From assembly GCA_900767605.1 (NCBI GenBank), contig CAAFZT010000021.1, forward strand, positions 1-29,622: a stretch of 29,622 nt of DNA, in the 5' to 3' direction. This DNA comes from Bacilli bacterium. GTDB taxonomy: Bacteria; Bacillota_I; Bacilli_A; RFN20; CAG-826. Of the stretch, positions 22,786 to 29,453 are shown in pieces. A program made the position numbers and the translations under genes. The stretch's first letter is position 1. Each line of letters opens with the position of its first letter. The notes below the pieces were generated by a model. The model did no database searches. It was not told the origin of the DNA and saw only the letters and a list, made by a program, of their open reading frames with translations.

Positions 22786-23505
22786 GTGCAACCTTATTTG
22801 TTCGTTGCCGTTTCCAAACAAAATGAAAAGGAAATCGGCGTTATCTGCTCTCGCCTGGGGTATGTTGTTTCTTCTTTCTGGGATATCTCCATGAATGCTC
22901 CGACCGCTTTTTTGCTACCGCCTCAAGAAATAGAGACAGCGTGGAGGACCATCCAAGAAAACTACCCCTCCCCCATGCTTTTGGTGATAGACGATGGGAA
23001 AGAGGAGGCCATGGTGGCCCTGCGTCCTTTTGCTTATGGATATTTGGATGCTTCCAGGATGCTTCTTTCCGATGTCGAATCTTGGATTTCTGGCCTCGTC
23101 CAAAAACCTTCCGTTTCGTTCTCGGTTCGCTTCGAGAGTTTCGGTTACAAACACGGCATTCCCGGCGATGCGGATTTGGTCTTGGATTGCCGAAATGTTC
23201 CCAATCCTTATTGGGTAGAGGAGTTGCGTCCCCTCACGGGGCTTGATTCCCCCATTGTTTCCTTTTTGGACCAAAAAGAAGAAGTGCAGCAGGAATTCGA
23301 ATCCTTTGAACGCTTGCTTTCTTGGTATTTGGACAAAAGCGAAAAACAAAGAAAACGCGAAGTGGTGATTGCCTTTGGCTGCACGGGCGGGCAACATCGC
23401 AGCGTTTATTTTACGGAACGACTTTATTCTCGTTTTCAAAACGTTTATCCTTGCCGAAAGTTCCACCGCGAATTATCGTGGAAAAAGAAAGGCGGAGCGC
23501 AATGA
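22786..23505 (+). CDS. rapZ: RapZ/YvcJ-like protein lacking the N-terminal P-loop
   Basis: 239 residues; normal RapZ/YvcJ is about 285-295. Residues 115-219 are canonical RapZ C-terminal domain: ESFGYKHGIPGDADLVLDCR, NVPNPYW, ELRPLTGLD, and VVIAFGCTGGQHRSVYFTERL with Cys199, His204 and Arg205. The N-terminal ~110 residues (MQPYLFVAVSKQNEKEIG...) do not contain the Walker A GxSGAGKS that binds nucleotide in the family, and the N-domain is shorter, although traces such as LLVIDDG and FAYGYLDAS remain where the kinase-like domain should be. The protein probably keeps RNA- or ligand-binding functions but not ATP/GTP hydrolysis. It starts with GTG at 22786 behind GGAGG (22772-22776) and overlaps whiA by 4 nt. 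The yvcK gene that normally lies between rapZ and whiA is missing. Confidence 0.82.
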   Translation: MQPYLFVAVSKQNEKEIGVICSRLGYVVSSFWDISMNAPTAFLLPPQEIETAWRTIQENYPSPMLLVIDDGKEEAMVALRPFAYGYLDASRMLLSDVESWISGLVQKPSVSFSVRFESFGYKHGIPGDADLVLDCRNVPNPYWVEELRPLTGLDSPIVSFLDQKEEVQQEFESFERLLSWYLDKSEKQRKREVVIAFGCTGGQHRSVYFTERLYSRFQNVYPCRKFHRELSWKKKGGAQ

Positions 23506-24449
23506 ACGACGAAACCATCAGCTTTGCGATGGCCTGCAAGGAAGAAATGGCCCAAGCGGAACGGGAATCCCAAGGCGTCCGTGCTTTGCTTGCGGGATTT
23601 ATTAAGGGCAATGGCAGTTTGCGAATCGGCCCAGTGGAAGAACTGGAATTATCTACCGAAAGCAGCGTCATCGCCAAAATGCTCTATTCCACTTTGACTC
23701 GCACTTATGACGCCCATTGTCGTTTTGCCTATACCCGAGAAATGCGGCTAAGGAAAAAAACTCGTTACCATGTTTTGGTGGAGAATCCAGAGCCGATCCT
23801 AGAAGACCTCGGCGTGGATTTCTTTTCCTCTAGTGTTCCCGCATGGGTAAAGTCGGAAGAGGAACGCCGTGCTTATTTAGCGGGGGCGTTTATGTGTTCT
23901 GGCTCTGTGAATAGCCCCGTTAGTTCGAACTACCATTTAGAAATCGCCACCGAGGATGGTGCTTATGCGAAAAAAATTTGTCAGCTATGGCATCGAATTG
24001 ATGGCTCCTATAACGCGAAAATCGCCGAAAGAAGAAAGACCCATGTCGTTTATCTGAAACGGAGCGAAGAAATCAGCGATTTCCTTGCGGCCTGCTCCGC
24101 CCAGCAATGCTGCTTGAAATTCGAGGATTTCCGTGTGGGGCGCGACTTCTTGAACGTGGGGAATCGCCTCATCAATCTCGATACCGCCAACATGACCAAA
24201 ATCAATAAATCCGCGGAGCAGCAAATCAAAGAAATTACCTATTTCGAAAATAAGGGAGAAACGTTCTTTTCCAATCCTAAACTCCATATTTTGGTGGGAT
24301 TGCGTATGAAGAACCCGGACGCTTCGTTAAAAGAACTTGCGGCCAAATTATCGGAAGAGCTTGCCACTACGATTACCAAAAGCAACGTCAATCATCTATT
24401 CCGTTATCTCCATTCTCGTTATTTGGAGGAAAATCCCGATGAAGAATGA
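23502..24449 (+). CDS. whiA: DNA-binding protein WhiA
   Basis: 315 residues, full length for WhiA. The N-terminal homing-endonuclease-like (LAGLIDADG-type) fold is represented by ALLAGFIKGNGSLRI and AYLAGAFMCSGSVNSP. The C-terminal HTH domain includes NPDASLKELAAKLSEELATTITKSNVNHLFRYLH. WhiA is involved in cell division or chromosome segregation in Bacillota and in sporulation control in actinomycetes. ATG 23502 overlaps the rapZ stop by 4 nt and has AGGCGGAG upstream; the longer in-frame extension to 23322 is only rapZ sequence in another frame. It is third in the trxB-rapZ-whiA-XRE operon. Confidence 0.94.
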   Translation: MNDETISFAMACKEEMAQAERESQGVRALLAGFIKGNGSLRIGPVEELELSTESSVIAKMLYSTLTRTYDAHCRFAYTREMRLRKKTRYHVLVENPEPILEDLGVDFFSSSVPAWVKSEEERRAYLAGAFMCSGSVNSPVSSNYHLEIATEDGAYAKKICQLWHRIDGSYNAKIAERRKTHVVYLKRSEEISDFLAACSAQQCCLKFEDFRVGRDFLNVGNRLINLDTANMTKINKSAEQQIKEITYFENKGETFFSNPKLHILVGLRMKNPDASLKELAAKLSEELATTITKSNVNHLFRYLHSRYLEENPDEE

Positions 24450-24693
24450 ACTCTCTTCCAAGGAACGCGAAACTCTTCTTTACCTCGGACGCCGGATTGC
24501 CTCCATTCGGGGGAAAAAGAATATTTCTCAGCTTTCTTTGTCCCTTAAAGCCGGGGTATCGAAAAGCTATCTGAGCGATTTGGAGAATGGGCGGAGAAAC
24601 CCTTCTGTTTTGATTTTGAATCGCATCGCTTCCGCCTTAAAAACCCCGTTATCTTCCCTTTTCGAAAAGGAAGAGGATGATTTCATACTTTAA
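24439..24693 (+). CDS. Small XRE-family HTH transcriptional regulator
   Basis: 84 residues, almost all one HTH_3 domain: LGRRIASIRGKKNISQLSLSLKAGVSKSYLSDLENGRRNPSVLILNRIASAL. The recognition helix (SKSYLSDLENGRRNP) is typical. There is no sensor domain; an acidic tail (EKEEDDFIL) follows. ATG 24439 overlaps the end of whiA by 11 nt and is served by GGAGGAAA at 24425-24432. Because it lies immediately upstream of gap, it occupies the place where Bacillus-type genomes can carry a glycolytic regulator such as CggR, but it is unrelated to CggR. Autoregulation or control of gap are both guesses. Confidence 0.87.
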   Translation: MKNELSSKERETLLYLGRRIASIRGKKNISQLSLSLKAGVSKSYLSDLENGRRNPSVLILNRIASALKTPLSSLFEKEEDDFIL

Positions 24694-24699
24694 ATCTTG

Positions 24700-24715
24700 T
24701 TTATCTTACGATAAA
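24700..24715. promoter_or_regulatory. Small inverted repeat between the XRE gene and gap
   Basis: TTTATC-TTAC-GATAAA is a perfect 6-bp inverted repeat just behind the XRE regulator stop and about 70 bp upstream of the gap -35. It could be a weak hairpin or an XRE-type operator; it lacks a T-tract. Confidence 0.25.
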
Positions 24716-24781
24716 AGTCATCAAGTGGGATAAATCCGCCTATTTTTACCGATTAGCCGTATTAAAGCGTTTTCAATTCTC

Positions 24782-24810
24782 TTTTCACCCCTGTTTTGCC
24801 TCGTTATAAT
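24782..24810 (+). promoter_or_regulatory. gap promoter TTTTCA-17-TATAAT
   Basis: TTTTCA (24782-24787), a 17-bp spacer and TATAAT (24805-24810). The transcript would begin near 24817 and carries AAAGGAGGA (24825-24833), the strongest ribosome binding site in the window, in keeping with high expression. Confidence 0.8.
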
Positions 24811-24841
24811 AGAGCCGCTATCGAAAAGGAGGACTTATTCA

Positions 24842-25864
24842 ATGTCCATCAAATTAGCAATCAATGGCTTCGGCCGCATCGGACGTCTTGCGTTCCGTCG
24901 CGCCTACGAAGAAGGAATGGAAGTTGTCGCCATCAACGACCTCGTTGACGCGAAGACCCTTGCCTATCTTCTCAAATACGACACGACCCACCGCACCTGG
25001 CACGCCGATGAAATCAGCGCTGATGACCACAACATCATCTTCCAAGGCCGCAAGATCCCCGTCCTCGGACAAAAGGATCCGCACGAACTCCACTGGGGAG
25101 AATTCGGTGTCGACGTCGTTTTGGAATGCACCGGCCGCTTAAAGAGCCACGAAGATGGCGATGTCCACCTTCACAATGGCGCCAAGGGCGTCATCATCTC
25201 CGCTCCGTCTTCCTCCAAAGACATCCCGACCTATGTCTTCGGCGTCAACACGGACAAACTCACGAAGGACCAGACCATCATTTCTGGCGCTTCCTGCACC
25301 ACCAACTGCCTCGCTCCGGTCATGAAAGTCCTCAACGAGAAATTCGGTGTCCAAGGTGGCGTTATGACTACGGTCCACGCTTACACCAATGACCAACGCA
25401 TCCTCGACCTCGCCGGAAACAACCTCCGCCGTGGCCGCGCTGCTGCTGCCAACATCGTCCCGACCACCACGGGCGCTGCCAAAGCAATCGGCAAAGTCAT
25501 CCCTGAACTCAATGGCGCTCTCAATGGTTTCGCCATCCGCGTTCCGGTCACCGATGGCTCGCTCTGCGATGTCACCGTCTCTCTCAAGAAGAAAGTCACC
25601 GTTGAAGAAATCAACGCTGCCATGAAGGAAGCCGCTGAAGGCGAACTCAAGGGCGTTCTCGGATACACCGAAGACGAAATTGTTTCCAGCGATATCCTTG
25701 GCAACACCTTTGGTTCCATCTTCGATGCCACCCTCACGATGATCGTTGAAGATCCGACTGGCGCCCAACACGTCAAGGTTGTTGCTTGGTATGACAACGA
25801 AATGTCCTTCACCTCGCAATACCTCCGCCTCGCCAAGCTCTACGGCGAAATCCTCAATAAGTAA
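24842..25864 (+). CDS. gap: Glyceraldehyde-3-phosphate dehydrogenase, type I
   Basis: 340 residues. It oxidises glyceraldehyde-3-phosphate with phosphate and NAD to 1,3-bisphosphoglycerate in glycolysis. INGFGRIGRLAFRR is the nucleotide-binding start, Asp33 (INDL) favours NAD, the catalytic Cys152 is in SGASCTTNCLAPV, His179 is in TTVHAYTNDQ, and NIVPTTTGAAKAIGKVIPEL and WYDNEMSF are intact. Codon use is strongly biased to C-ending codons, as in PFOR and pgk, suggesting high expression. It has its own promoter and terminator and lies 152 bp before pgk. Confidence 0.98.
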   Translation: MSIKLAINGFGRIGRLAFRRAYEEGMEVVAINDLVDAKTLAYLLKYDTTHRTWHADEISADDHNIIFQGRKIPVLGQKDPHELHWGEFGVDVVLECTGRLKSHEDGDVHLHNGAKGVIISAPSSSKDIPTYVFGVNTDKLTKDQTIISGASCTTNCLAPVMKVLNEKFGVQGGVMTTVHAYTNDQRILDLAGNNLRRGRAAAANIVPTTTGAAKAIGKVIPELNGALNGFAIRVPVTDGSLCDVTVSLKKKVTVEEINAAMKEAAEGELKGVLGYTEDEIVSSDILGNTFGSIFDATLTMIVEDPTGAQHVKVVAWYDNEMSFTSQYLRLAKLYGEILNK

Positions 25865-25881
25865 TTCACTTTTGAGTCTAG

Positions 25882-25906
25882 GGCCCGGGTTTTCCGGGCC
25901 TTTTTC
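25882..25906 (+). terminator. Rho-independent terminator of gap
   Basis: GGCCCGG (25882-25888) pairs exactly with CCGGGCC (25894-25900) around GTTTT, followed by TTTTTC. Confidence 0.9.
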
Positions 25907-25960
25907 TATCGCTAAATCGGTTTTCTTTTCCGTATTTCTTTTATTCAATCCGGAATCGTT

Positions 25961-25966
25961 TAAAAT
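25961..25966 (+). promoter_or_regulatory. Probable -10 box of the pgk-tpiA operon
   Basis: TAAAAT lies 50 nt before ATG 26017. An alternative is TAAGAT at 25966-25971. Neither has a clear -35, although the upstream stretch is very T-rich. Confidence 0.45.
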
Positions 25967-25977
25967 AAGATTTGTAT

Positions 25978-25993
25978 GGGCCTTATAAGGCCC
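25978..25993. promoter_or_regulatory. Perfect 16-bp palindrome in the pgk leader
   Basis: GGGCCTTATAAGGCCC is its own reverse complement. It lies just downstream of the predicted transcription start and 8 nt before AAGGAGA at 26002-26008. It can act as a repressor operator in DNA or fold as a six-pair hairpin with a TATA loop in the mRNA. No poly-T follows, so it is not a terminator. Confidence 0.55.
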
Positions 25994-26016
25994 GCATAAG
26001 CAAGGAGAATAACGAA

Positions 26017-27297
26017 ATGCTTACTGTTGAAGATTTGAAAAACCTCAAAGGAAAGAAAGTCATCGTTCGCGTTGACTTCAACGTCCCCCACAAAGGAGCG
26101 GACATTTCCGATGACAACCGCATCACCGCGGCCATTCCGACCATCGCGACCCTTTTGAAAGAAGGCGCCCGCGTTGTCTTGATGTCTCACCTTGGAAAAG
26201 TGAAATGGAAAGACATCAAAAAGGGCAAGGCCACGATGGAAGACATCGAAAAACAAATGAAGAAGAACGACCTTTCCATCGTCGAAAAGCCGCTCGCGAA
26301 AAAACTCGCGGCTGCTCTTGGCAAAGAAGTGAAAGTCTCTTTTGTTCCGGCTACTCGTGGCGAAGAACTCAAAGCGGCGATCGATGCTTTGAATGATGGC
26401 GAAGTCCTCTTAATGCAAAATACCCGTTATGAAGCGGGCGAAGAAGCTAATGACGCTGCCTTGGCCGCGGATTGGGCTTCCAATGCCGATGCTTTTGTCA
26501 TGGATGCTTTTGGTTCCGCTCACCGCGCCCATGCTTCCACCTATGGAATTCCGGAAATCCTCCGCAAGGAAGGCAAACCCGTCGCGGTTGGCTATTTGAT
26601 GGAAAAAGAGGTCAAGAACCTCGGCCGTTGCGTCCACCCCACGGAAGAACAACGTCCTTACGTTGCTATCCTTGGTGGCAGCAAAGTTTCCTCCAAGATC
26701 GAAGTCATCGATTCCTTGCTTAAGAAGTGCGACAAGATTTTGATTGGCGGCGGTATGTCCTATACCTTCAAAAAAGCGGTCTTTGGCATCAACATTGCCT
26801 CCTCCCTCTGCGAAGAAGACCAATTCGACTATGCCAGGAAATGCTATGCAACGGGCAAAATCGTTTTAAGCGATGACACCGTTGTCGTCAAAGGATTGGA
26901 TTTTGACGATCTCTCCAAACCGGTTGAAGATCACACGATCATCGAAGGGGAAAACAACTTCCCCGAAGGATATGAAGGAGCTGACATCGGTCCGCTTACC
27001 TGCAAAAAATACGCGGACATCATCGCCACGGCCAAAACGATTTTCTGGAATGGTCCGATGGGCGTCTTTGAAAACCCGGCTCTCCAAGCGGGAACCAAAG
27101 CGGTTTGCGAAGCTTGCGCGGAAGCGACCAAGCGCGGAGCCTTTACTGTGATCGGTGGTGGCGATTCGGCTGCCGCAGCCAAAGTCTTTGGCTATGCGAA
27201 TGAGTTCTCCCACGTTTCCACGGGTGGTGGAGCCTCTTTGGAACTGATCCAAAAAGATGGCCACCTTCCTGGAATCGATGTGATTGAAGGTGAATAA
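26017..27297 (+). CDS. pgk: Phosphoglycerate kinase
   Basis: 426 residues, about 30 longer than usual. It makes ATP and 3-phosphoglycerate from 1,3-bisphosphoglycerate in glycolysis. RVDFNVP, MSHLGK, DAFGSAHRAHAST, ILGGSKVSSKI, GPMGVFENPA and IGGGDSAAA are the family motifs for substrate and nucleotide binding. The extra length is mostly a Lys-rich insert right after SHLGK (KWKDIKKGKATMEDIEKQMKKND, about residues 64-86). ATG 26017 is chosen over an upstream in-frame TTG because AAGGAGA precedes it. tpiA starts 1 nt after its stop. Confidence 0.97.
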   Translation: MLTVEDLKNLKGKKVIVRVDFNVPHKGADISDDNRITAAIPTIATLLKEGARVVLMSHLGKVKWKDIKKGKATMEDIEKQMKKNDLSIVEKPLAKKLAAALGKEVKVSFVPATRGEELKAAIDALNDGEVLLMQNTRYEAGEEANDAALAADWASNADAFVMDAFGSAHRAHASTYGIPEILRKEGKPVAVGYLMEKEVKNLGRCVHPTEEQRPYVAILGGSKVSSKIEVIDSLLKKCDKILIGGGMSYTFKKAVFGINIASSLCEEDQFDYARKCYATGKIVLSDDTVVVKGLDFDDLSKPVEDHTIIEGENNFPEGYEGADIGPLTCKKYADIIATAKTIFWNGPMGVFENPALQAGTKAVCEACAEATKRGAFTVIGGGDSAAAAKVFGYANEFSHVSTGGGASLELIQKDGHLPGIDVIEGE

Positions 27298-27298
27298 A

Positions 27299-28060
27299 AT
27301 GGCACGTAAAAAATTACTTCTCGGCAACTGGAAAATGAATAAAACCCCCTCGGAAGCGAAGGCTTTTGCCCTTGGCTCCAAGGAGATGGTGGAATTCGCC
27401 GTTGCCCACGGAATCGACGTTGGCGTCGCTCCGACATTTGTTTGTCTCCAAACCGTGAAAGAAAACGCGGATGCGAAATTGATCGTCGCCGCGCAAAACT
27501 GCAATGAACACGATCACGGCGCCTTCACGGGCGAAATCTCGATTCCGATGCTTCAAGAACTCCATATTGATTGGGTGATTCTTGGCCATTCGGAACGTCG
27601 TGAATATAACGGTGAAACCAGTGCTGCTTGCAATGCCAAAATCAAAGCGTTGCTCGCTGCGAACATGGTTCCGGTGTATTGCTGCGGCGAATCTGCCGAA
27701 ACCTTCGATAAGGGCGAAACCAAAGCCTTCGTCGGAGAACAAATCCGTACCGGCCTTGCTGGATTGACCGCGGAAGAAGCGGGACATGTTGTCATTGCCT
27801 ATGAACCGATTTGGGCGATTGGCACCGGCAAGAGCGCGACCAAAGAAATCGCCGAAGACACGATTGCCTTCATCCGTGACGTTTTGCGGGAAATGTTTGG
27901 TGAAGTCGCCGAATCGATCCGCATCCTTTATGGCGGAAGCGTGAAACCCAATAACATTGCCGAATATATGTCTGAACCGGACATCGATGGAGCGCTTGTT
28001 GGCGGGGCATCCCTTGCCTTGGATTCCTATCAAGGCCTCATTGATGGGCTGGTGAAATAA
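27299..28060 (+). CDS. tpiA: Triosephosphate isomerase
   Basis: 253 residues, normal size. It interconverts dihydroxyacetone phosphate and glyceraldehyde-3-phosphate. Active-site residues are Lys12 (GNWKMNK), His97 (ILGHSERRE) and Glu169 (AYEPIWAIGTG); the phosphate-binding LYGGSV and DGALVGGASL are present. ATG 27299 is one base after the pgk stop, with GAAGGTGA inside the pgk end acting as ribosome binding site. Its stop overlaps the start of the next gene (TAATG), so the three are one operon. Confidence 0.98.
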   Translation: MARKKLLLGNWKMNKTPSEAKAFALGSKEMVEFAVAHGIDVGVAPTFVCLQTVKENADAKLIVAAQNCNEHDHGAFTGEISIPMLQELHIDWVILGHSERREYNGETSAACNAKIKALLAANMVPVYCCGESAETFDKGETKAFVGEQIRTGLAGLTAEEAGHVVIAYEPIWAIGTGKSATKEIAEDTIAFIRDVLREMFGEVAESIRILYGGSVKPNNIAEYMSEPDIDGALVGGASLALDSYQGLIDGLVK

Positions 28061-28839
28061 TGGCGTTAGCGAATTTCAACAAGAAAGACGAAACCGAAGT
28101 CGTCTTCGCAAAGCCCGTCAACACCTCCAAAACGTTGGCAAAGACCTTTGGCTATATGGCCATTGCCCTTGTCATCACTGCGGGGGTGGCCATGGGGCTT
28201 GGCGCGTTATTCGCCTACTTGCTGTTTCCTGACTATTCTTTTGGTGATGAATCCTTAAACACGACGGCTTTTATCGCTTATATCGTCGTCATGATCGTTA
28301 GCCTTGTGGCGTTGATCATTGATTCGATTGCAATGAGGGCAGTTCTGGCAAAGGGAAAACACTCCATTTGGCCCCATTACATTATTTTTGCGGCCTTGAT
28401 GGGGGTTTTCCTCTCCTCGTTCCTTGTCCTTGGCGTTGATTTTGGTGTCATCGCCGAGGCGGCAGGAATTTCTGCCTTGGTGTTTGGAATCCTCTTCTTG
28501 ATTGGCTATTTCAGCAAGAAAGATCTAAATCCCTTGGCATTTGCTGCATGGGGCCTCTTGTGCATGGTCGGGTTATTTGGAATTTTGTTCTTCGTCCTCT
28601 TCCTCATTATCCCGGGAGCTTATTTGTTCTATAACCTCATCTATTGTGGCGTATTCGCCCTAGTGATGCTTATTAGCGTCGCGACGGATTGCTTCAATGC
28701 GAAAAGGATGCTGGAAAACGGACAGGCTAACGACAATTTGGCTTTGTACTGCGCTTACATGATGTATTCCGATTTCATCATGATCTTCCTCCGCGTCCTT
28801 TATTTCTTGGCTCTAATTTCAGGGAATAAGAAAAAATAA
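28060..28839 (+). CDS. Bax inhibitor-1 (TMBIM/YetJ-like) family membrane protein
   Basis: 259 residues with about seven membrane segments (roughly 30-55, 70-92, 107-128, 132-151, 158-182, 190-208 and 232-254). The C-terminal half carries the family pattern: YNLIYCGVFALVMLISVATDCFNAKRM with Asp210, and NLALYCAYMMYSDFIMIFLRVLYFLALISGNKKK with Asp238. These two Asp match the pair that forms the pH/Ca2+ gate in Bacillus YetJ. Members act as calcium leak channels or stress-tolerance proteins. It shares one base with tpiA and is the last gene of the glycolytic operon, an unusual setting. A strong terminator follows. Confidence 0.82.
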   Translation: MALANFNKKDETEVVFAKPVNTSKTLAKTFGYMAIALVITAGVAMGLGALFAYLLFPDYSFGDESLNTTAFIAYIVVMIVSLVALIIDSIAMRAVLAKGKHSIWPHYIIFAALMGVFLSSFLVLGVDFGVIAEAAGISALVFGILFLIGYFSKKDLNPLAFAAWGLLCMVGLFGILFFVLFLIIPGAYLFYNLIYCGVFALVMLISVATDCFNAKRMLENGQANDNLALYCAYMMYSDFIMIFLRVLYFLALISGNKKK

Positions 28840-28856
28840 ACTCCAACTAAGCTTCT

Positions 28857-28882
28857 AGCACCGGGCAACCCCGGTGCTTTTT
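28857..28882 (+). terminator. Rho-independent terminator of the pgk-tpiA-BI-1 operon
   Basis: AGCACCGGG (28857-28865) pairs exactly with CCCGGTGCT (28870-28878) around CAAC, followed by TTTTT. Confidence 0.93.
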
Positions 28883-28907
28883 GCTATCCTCCTTTTCGCG
28901 TTTCCTT

Positions 28908-28913
28908 TAGAAT
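28908..28913 (+). promoter_or_regulatory. -10 box for the superoxide reductase gene
   Basis: TAGAAT lies 27 nt before ATG 28941, with AAAGGAAA between them as the ribosome binding site. The -35 is not clear. Confidence 0.45.
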
Positions 28914-28940
28914 GGAATCAACCAAGAAAGGAAAATGAAT

Positions 28941-29315
28941 ATGACACGATTCTTTAAATGCCCGATGTGCGGATCGGTGGTCGCCAAATTGAACCAAGTG
29001 GGCTGCACCCCATCTTGCTGTGGCAAACCCATGGTGGAACTCATTGCCGGGGTCACGGATGCCGCGAAAGAAAAACATGTGCCCGTCATTGAAATAGATA
29101 ACGCGCATGTGCGTGCTCGCGTAGGAGAAGTGGCTCACCCCATGACGGAAGCTCACCTCATCGAATGGATTTATTTCGAAACGACGTTTGGCGGAACCTT
29201 CCGCTTCCTAAAAGCAGAAGATAAACCGGAAGCCGAAATTGTTTTGGCGGAAGGCGAAAAACTCGTCGCCGTCTACGCCTATTGCAACCTGCATGGGCTC
29301 TGGAAAGCGAACTAA
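28941..29315 (+). CDS. dfx: Superoxide reductase (desulfoferrodoxin)
   Basis: 124 residues. It reduces superoxide to hydrogen peroxide without making oxygen, a typical anaerobe defence. The N-terminal desulforedoxin-type iron site is complete: Cys7, Cys10 (KCPMC), Cys26 and Cys27 (SCCGKPM). The catalytic iron site is also complete: His46 (KHVPVIE), His66 (AHPM), His72, Cys115 and His118 (YCNLHGLWK). So it is a two-iron form. ATG 28941 is preferred to ATG 28935 because AAAGGAAA then has normal spacing. It is monocistronic. The electron donor would be rubredoxin, which is not seen in the window. Confidence 0.95.
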   Translation: MTRFFKCPMCGSVVAKLNQVGCTPSCCGKPMVELIAGVTDAAKEKHVPVIEIDNAHVRARVGEVAHPMTEAHLIEWIYFETTFGGTFRFLKAEDKPEAEIVLAEGEKLVAVYAYCNLHGLWKAN

Positions 29316-29330
29316 ATCATCATTGCACAG

Positions 29331-29360
29331 GAAAGGGAGGGTGAAAGCCCTTCCTTTTTC
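29331..29360 (+). terminator. Rho-independent terminator of dfx
   Basis: AGGGAGGG (29334-29341) pairs with CCCTTCCT (29348-29355) with one G-T wobble around TGAAAG; further A-T pairs lead into TTTTTC. Confidence 0.78.
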
Positions 29361-29419
29361 TACAAATAGAATATAAATGTAGAAAGAAAAATATTTTATT
29401 AAAACATTCAAAAATAGTG

Positions 29420-29447
29420 TTGACGGTACGATTTAGAAGCGTAAAAT
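29420..29447 (+). promoter_or_regulatory. Strong promoter of a probable rRNA operon, with AT-rich UP element
   Basis: TTGACG (29420-29425), a 16-bp spacer and TAAAAT (29442-29447). The 50-odd bases upstream (29361-29418) are almost entirely A and T, as in UP elements of rRNA promoters. Nothing coding follows in the window. Confidence 0.75.
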
Positions 29448-29453
29448 ATGACT

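Noticed and set aside
23322..23501. N-terminal extension of WhiA
   Set aside because: The extra 60 codons are rapZ sequence in another frame; the 4-nt overlap start at 23502 has a good ribosome binding site.
24337..24438. N-terminal extension of the XRE regulator
   Set aside because: It is whiA coding sequence read in another frame. The HTH domain begins just after ATG 24439, which has GGAGGAAA at the right distance.
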